From positions 1 through 7,906 of the forward strand of contig SOKM01000243.1 of the NCBI GenBank assembly GCA_004375785.1: a stretch of 7,906 nucleotides of DNA. Direction: 5' to 3'. Position 1 is the stretch's first letter; every line of letters begins with the position of its first letter. Position numbers and translations under genes: made by a program. The notes beneath the pieces were generated by a model. It was not told the DNA's origin. It made no database searches and saw only the letters and a list, made by a program, of their open reading frames with translations. The stretch is from Candidatus Cloacimonadota bacterium. Lineage in GTDB: Bacteria; Hydrothermota; E44-bin80. Below, piece after piece: positions 5,607-7,906 of this stretch.

Positions 5607-6653
5607 ATGAAGATACTTATTGTAAGGACGGACAGGATTGGTGATGTTGTTTTATCTCTTCCTCTTGCAGAGATACTAAAAGAAAAAATCCCTGACTGTG
5701 AAATTAATTTTATGCCAAGAGAATCAATAAAAGAACTCATATACAATCAACCTTATATTGACAGAGTAATTACTTACAATAGTCAGGGATTATCAAAAAG
5801 TATAAGAATACTTAAAAAAGAGAGATATGATATTGCATTTCTTCTCTTTCCAAGTTTTTCACTATCTCTAATGCTTTTTCTTGCACGCATCCCGCAGAGG
5901 ATTGGTACTGGTTTTCGATGGTACAGTTTTCTCCTGAACCAAAGAATTTATGAACATAGACTGCCTTCAGAAAAGCACGAAGTTGAGTATAATTTAGGTC
6001 TGCTAAGAAAATTAGACATCAGTGAATCCGTTAAAAAACCCAAACTCTATGTTGATATTGACGAGAAACTCAGTGCTACTCAATTCTTAAAAAATATTGG
6101 TATAGATAGTGACAGTTTCATTGTAGTCCATTCTGGTTCGGGTGGCTCTTCACTTTCCTGGCCTGAGCAAAACTATAAAAAACTCGTCACACTCTTGAGT
6201 AAAGAATTGGGGTACCAGATTGTTCTTTCAGGAACTGAAGAAGAGTTTGTAAAAACAGAGCGTCTCAGAGAAGGATGTGACTGGAAAGTTGTAAATATCG
6301 CAGGAAAGACAAATCTAAGGGAACTTGCCGCAGTCATTTCACTCGCACAAATATTTATAAGCAGCAGCACAGGTCCCATGCATATCGCATCAGCTGTTGA
6401 TACAAAGGTAATTGCTTTTTTCCCACCTTCGCGTGTGAATAGAAAAACAAGGTGGGGACCACTCAATACTTCCCTTGTTTTTGAACCACCAGTTCCATAC
6501 TGTGAAAGATGTATAAAAGAGAAATGTAAGTATTATAACTGCCTTTCCCTGATTACACCCGAATCGGTGATGGAGGGGATAAAGAACTGGAAAACAAAAA
6601 GACGCCACGAAGACACAAAGGCACAAAGAATACAGAAAAATAAATATTCATAA
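5607..6653 (+). CDS. Glycosyltransferase family 9 (LPS heptosyltransferase-like)
   Basis: A 348-residue GT-B enzyme of the ADP-heptose:LPS heptosyltransferase superfamily, expected to add a sugar to a lipopolysaccharide or other surface glycan at the inner face of the inner membrane. MKILIVRTDRIGDVVLSLPL is the acceptor-side start, with D13 at the position of the catalytic aspartate of WaaC. The donor half carries VVHSGSGGSSLSWP (173-186), SGTEEE (208-213) and IAGKTNLRELAAVISLAQIFISSSTGPMHIASA (231-263). Four late cysteines (299, 302, 307, 312) follow the C-x2-C pattern common in this group. The family start fits ATG 5607 exactly, though there is no usable Shine-Dalgarno. The last 20 residues (KTKRRHEDTKAQR...) come from a dispersed repeat and are probably not ancestral. 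It leads a three-gene plus-strand cluster; donor and acceptor are not known. Confidence 0.93.
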   Translation: MKILIVRTDRIGDVVLSLPLAEILKEKIPDCEINFMPRESIKELIYNQPYIDRVITYNSQGLSKSIRILKKERYDIAFLLFPSFSLSLMLFLARIPQRIGTGFRWYSFLLNQRIYEHRLPSEKHEVEYNLGLLRKLDISESVKKPKLYVDIDEKLSATQFLKNIGIDSDSFIVVHSGSGGSSLSWPEQNYKKLVTLLSKELGYQIVLSGTEEEFVKTERLREGCDWKVVNIAGKTNLRELAAVISLAQIFISSSTGPMHIASAVDTKVIAFFPPSRVNRKTRWGPLNTSLVFEPPVPYCERCIKEKCKYYNCLSLITPESVMEGIKNWKTKRRHEDTKAQRIQKNKYS

Positions 6654-6680
6654 CTACTGATGAAAACAAAAAGATGCCAC
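6590..6680 (+). repeat. 19-base direct repeat bridging two genes
   Basis: gaaaacaaaaagacgccac (6590-6608) near the end of the glycosyltransferase gene and gaaaacaaaaagatgccac (6662-6680) at the start of the next gene differ at one base and lie 72 bases apart. They are read in the same frame, giving WKTKRRH and MKTKRCH. Confidence 0.7.
6601..6630 (+). repeat. Dispersed 'ccacgaagacacaaagg' repeat inside a gene 3' end
   Basis: gccacgaagacacaaaggca and following bases form a degenerate run of about 9-base units (cacgaag, cacaaag, cacaaag). From memory this string is scattered through many bacterial and metagenomic assemblies. Here it codes for RRHEDTKAQR, beyond the expected end of the glycosyltransferase fold. 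Confidence 0.55.
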
Positions 6681-7385
6681 ATCGCCGCTTTCTTTTTTCT
6701 TCTTTTCGCAGTTGCCTTTCTATGTGCGGAGCCAAGGATAGTCTTTGAAAAGGAAGTTTTTGACTTCGGTGAAATTATGGAAGGAGATACAGCTGTCTAT
6801 CTTTTCCATTTCAAGAATGAAGGCGACACCACACTTGAAATACTGGATATAAGAGCCACCTGTAATTGCACTGTAACTGAACTAAAAGAAAAATTAATAG
6901 AGCCTGGAAAAAGTGCGATAATCGAAGCAGTTTTTCATTCCTCTGGAAGGAAAGGGAAGATTACGAAATCCATCTATGTAACAACTAACGATAAAAAAAG
7001 GGGATTGATTAGGCTAAAGGTAACAGGAAAAGTAAAAAGAATGTGGGGTTGTGAGCCTACAAAGGTCGATTTTGGAGAGATAAGGAAAAATGGAATACTT
7101 ATCGACACAATTACCATCAGTTCTATATCTTTAGACACAATAAAGGTTGATTCCATTACCACTGAACCGCCATATTTAACATCAAAAATCGTTTATAGTA
7201 AAGGGGATAGCATTGGCATTGAGGTATTACTTGAAACTTCCGAAATTGAAAATGAAAGGTTCATTGGTGTTATCAGATTTTACTCAAACATCCCTGAAAA
7301 AAGAATGATTATTATACCTGTGTATGCGAAGATAAAAGAAGAAGTAAAGAATCGCAACCAGGAGGTTGCTCCTACCAATAATTAA
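6660..7385 (+). CDS. Secreted DUF1573-domain protein
   Basis: A 241-residue exported protein. The N-terminus MKTKRCH plus a hydrophobic stretch (8-22) is a Sec signal, most likely cut after A23 (FLCA-EP); C22 is not in a good lipobox. Residues 29-125 are a DUF1573 immunoglobulin-like domain: VFDFGEIMEGD (33-43), FHFKNEGDTTLEI (49-61), TCNCTV (67-72), EPGKSA and GRKGKITKSIYVTTN (96-110). A second, less typical beta module begins at PTKVDFGEIRKNG (133-145) and runs to about 228. The domain's role is not established; it is common in envelope proteins. The gene starts 6 bases after the glycosyltransferase stop, in the same frame and with no Shine-Dalgarno, so translation may depend on re-initiation. 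Its last 13 residues (VKNRNQEVAPTNN) lie in a dispersed inverted repeat. Confidence 0.88.
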   Translation: MKTKRCHIAAFFFLLFAVAFLCAEPRIVFEKEVFDFGEIMEGDTAVYLFHFKNEGDTTLEILDIRATCNCTVTELKEKLIEPGKSAIIEAVFHSSGRKGKITKSIYVTTNDKKRGLIRLKVTGKVKRMWGCEPTKVDFGEIRKNGILIDTITISSISLDTIKVDSITTEPPYLTSKIVYSKGDSIGIEVLLETSEIENERFIGVIRFYSNIPEKRMIIIPVYAKIKEEVKNRNQEVAPTNN

Positions 7386-7398
7386 AGGAGGTAGGAGC
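7368..7398 (+). repeat. Inverted repeat across a gene junction, overlapping a ribosome site
   Basis: gctcctacc (7368-7376) and ggtaggagc (7390-7398) are perfect 9-base arms around a 13-base loop that contains the DUF1573 stop codon. The right arm includes AGGAG, a candidate Shine-Dalgarno for the Mth938-domain gene 12 bases downstream; GGAGG (7387-7391) is partly in the loop. A competing hairpin, aggag (7360-7364) with ctcct (7369-7373), uses the left arm. It resembles the dispersed 'GTAGGAGCAGGTT' family I recall from other genomes. Confidence 0.65.
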
Positions 7399-7409
7399 AG
7401 GTTTCGGAA

Positions 7410-7751
7410 ATGATAGAATCATACAGTTTCGGGAATATTGTTATTGATGGAAGAGGTTATAATGCTGACTGCATAGTCACGCAGAGCTATGTTAATGGAG
7501 ATTGGTGGAGAAAGAACGGTCATAAACTCGCAGTAGAAGATATAAAGGAAGCAATAGAAAAGGAAAAACCTGAAGTGGTTGTAATTGGAACAGGGAAATA
7601 TGGTTTTATGAAGATTCTTAAGGAGACCGTGGACTATTTGAACTCTCTCGGGATAGAACTCCATTCAGGAAATACAGATGGAGCAGTAAAGATATATAAT
7701 GAAATATCAGCTAATAACAAAGTAGTTGGTTTTTTCCATCTTACCTGTTGA
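7410..7751 (+). CDS. Mth938-domain protein (DUF498 / NDUFAF3-AAMDC family)
   Basis: A 113-residue protein, the usual length for a free-standing Mth938 domain. Recognisable blocks are IESYSFGNIVIDGRGYNAD (2-20), WWRKNGH (32-38), PEVVVIGTGKYGFMK (54-68), a helix with NTDGAVKIYNEI (88-99) and the closing KVVGFFHLTC (104-113). The family includes the human mitochondrial complex I assembly factor NDUFAF3 and AAMDC, but the function of bacterial single-domain members is not established. It is probably cytoplasmic, with no signal or membrane segment. It starts 24 bases after the DUF1573 gene, with AGGAG 12 bases before the ATG, locked in an inverted repeat. The last 42 bases of the gene are part of a tandem duplication, so a second copy of its C-terminal peptide and stop follows it. 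Confidence 0.9.
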   Translation: MIESYSFGNIVIDGRGYNADCIVTQSYVNGDWWRKNGHKLAVEDIKEAIEKEKPEVVVIGTGKYGFMKILKETVDYLNSLGIELHSGNTDGAVKIYNEISANNKVVGFFHLTC

Positions 7752-7877
7752 CTTGAGTGTCCGTCACTTTTTGTTGGGGACAAGCCCCAACGCTAATAAC
7801 AAAGTAGTTGGTTTTTTCCATCTCAGCTGTTGACTTGAGTGTCCGTCACTTTTTGTTGGGGACAAGCCCCAACGCTA
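7710..7877 (+). repeat. Tandem 82-base duplication covering a gene end
   Basis: Bases 7710-7791 are repeated at 7792-7873, with gcta then starting a third time (7874-7877). The copies differ at two positions only, 4 apart as neighbours-but-one (cttacc against ctcagc). Each copy holds the last 13 codons and TGA of the Mth938-domain gene, then gagtgtccgtcactttttg, then a hairpin with 7-base arms gttgggg and ccccaac around acaag (7773-7791 and 7855-7873). Bases 7878-7906 show nothing further. Confidence 0.95.
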
Positions 7878-7906
7878 CATTTTTCTCTGGTTTCTTCACC
7901 GTTTCT

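Noticed and set aside
6173..6735. Three minus-strand open frames opposite the glycosyltransferase and its junction with the DUF1573 gene
   Set aside because: They are antisense shadows of confident genes, with compositions typical of reverse-strand translation.
7773..7791. Rho-independent terminator for the plus-strand cluster
   Set aside because: The 7-pair hairpin is followed by cgctaataac rather than a T-run. The second copy is followed by gctacattttt, with the T-run too far from the stem to be convincing.
7823..7906. Open minus-strand frame ending at TGA (7825-7823), reading ...CSVGACPQQKVTDTQVNS, as the 3' end of a convergent gene
   Set aside because: The peptide is produced by the dispersed repeat and its duplicate, and only 27 codons are visible with no recognisable domain. 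A real gene might still enter from the right with a repeat-derived tail, but the window cannot show it.

Overview
This 7.9 kb window is AT-rich bacterial DNA. A TonB-type C-terminal domain and a family 9 (heptosyltransferase-like) glycosyltransferase suggest a cell with an outer membrane. The GspG-like prepilins, the many short dispersed repeats and the mix of neighbours resemble genomes of uncultivated lineages such as candidate division WOR-3. That placement is an impression from memory and cannot be proved from the window.

Layout: (1) Bases 1-155 (+) hold the end of a TonB-family protein. (2) Bases 156-363 hold a 158-base element with perfect 13-base terminal inverted repeats. (3) Bases 364-5073 are a minus-strand block, read right to left: a major-type prepilin (5073-4504) with a strong terminator; an ABC-2 exporter module of ATPase, permease and a membrane-anchored helical protein, with ATGA and TAATATG junctions; then, behind a good sigma-70 promoter, a second paralogous prepilin and a full-length prepilin peptidase. 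(4) Bases 5074-5606 are a divergent control region. (5) Bases 5607-7751 (+) are a tight cluster of family 9 glycosyltransferase, secreted DUF1573 protein and Mth938-domain protein. (6) Bases 7710-7877 are a tandem 82-base duplication covering the end of the last gene.

The peptidase would cleave and methylate both prepilins, so the minus-strand block looks like a small pilus or pseudopilus locus with an exporter placed between the two pilin genes. The most striking regulatory signal is upstream of the first prepilin: a near-consensus sigma-54 -24/-12 element (5137-5122) with two 15-base palindromes 19 bases apart, centred about 107 and 126 bases upstream of the predicted transcription start. 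This is the geometry expected for an NtrC/PilR-type activator.

A second theme is repeats at gene ends. Each of the three plus-strand genes ends in or against a different short repeat, and two of them appear to have gained C-terminal tails that way. A third theme is start sites: two genes (glycosyltransferase and ABC ATPase) lack a usable Shine-Dalgarno sequence but have -10-like hexamers 5 to 11 bases before their ATG, which suggests leaderless mRNAs.
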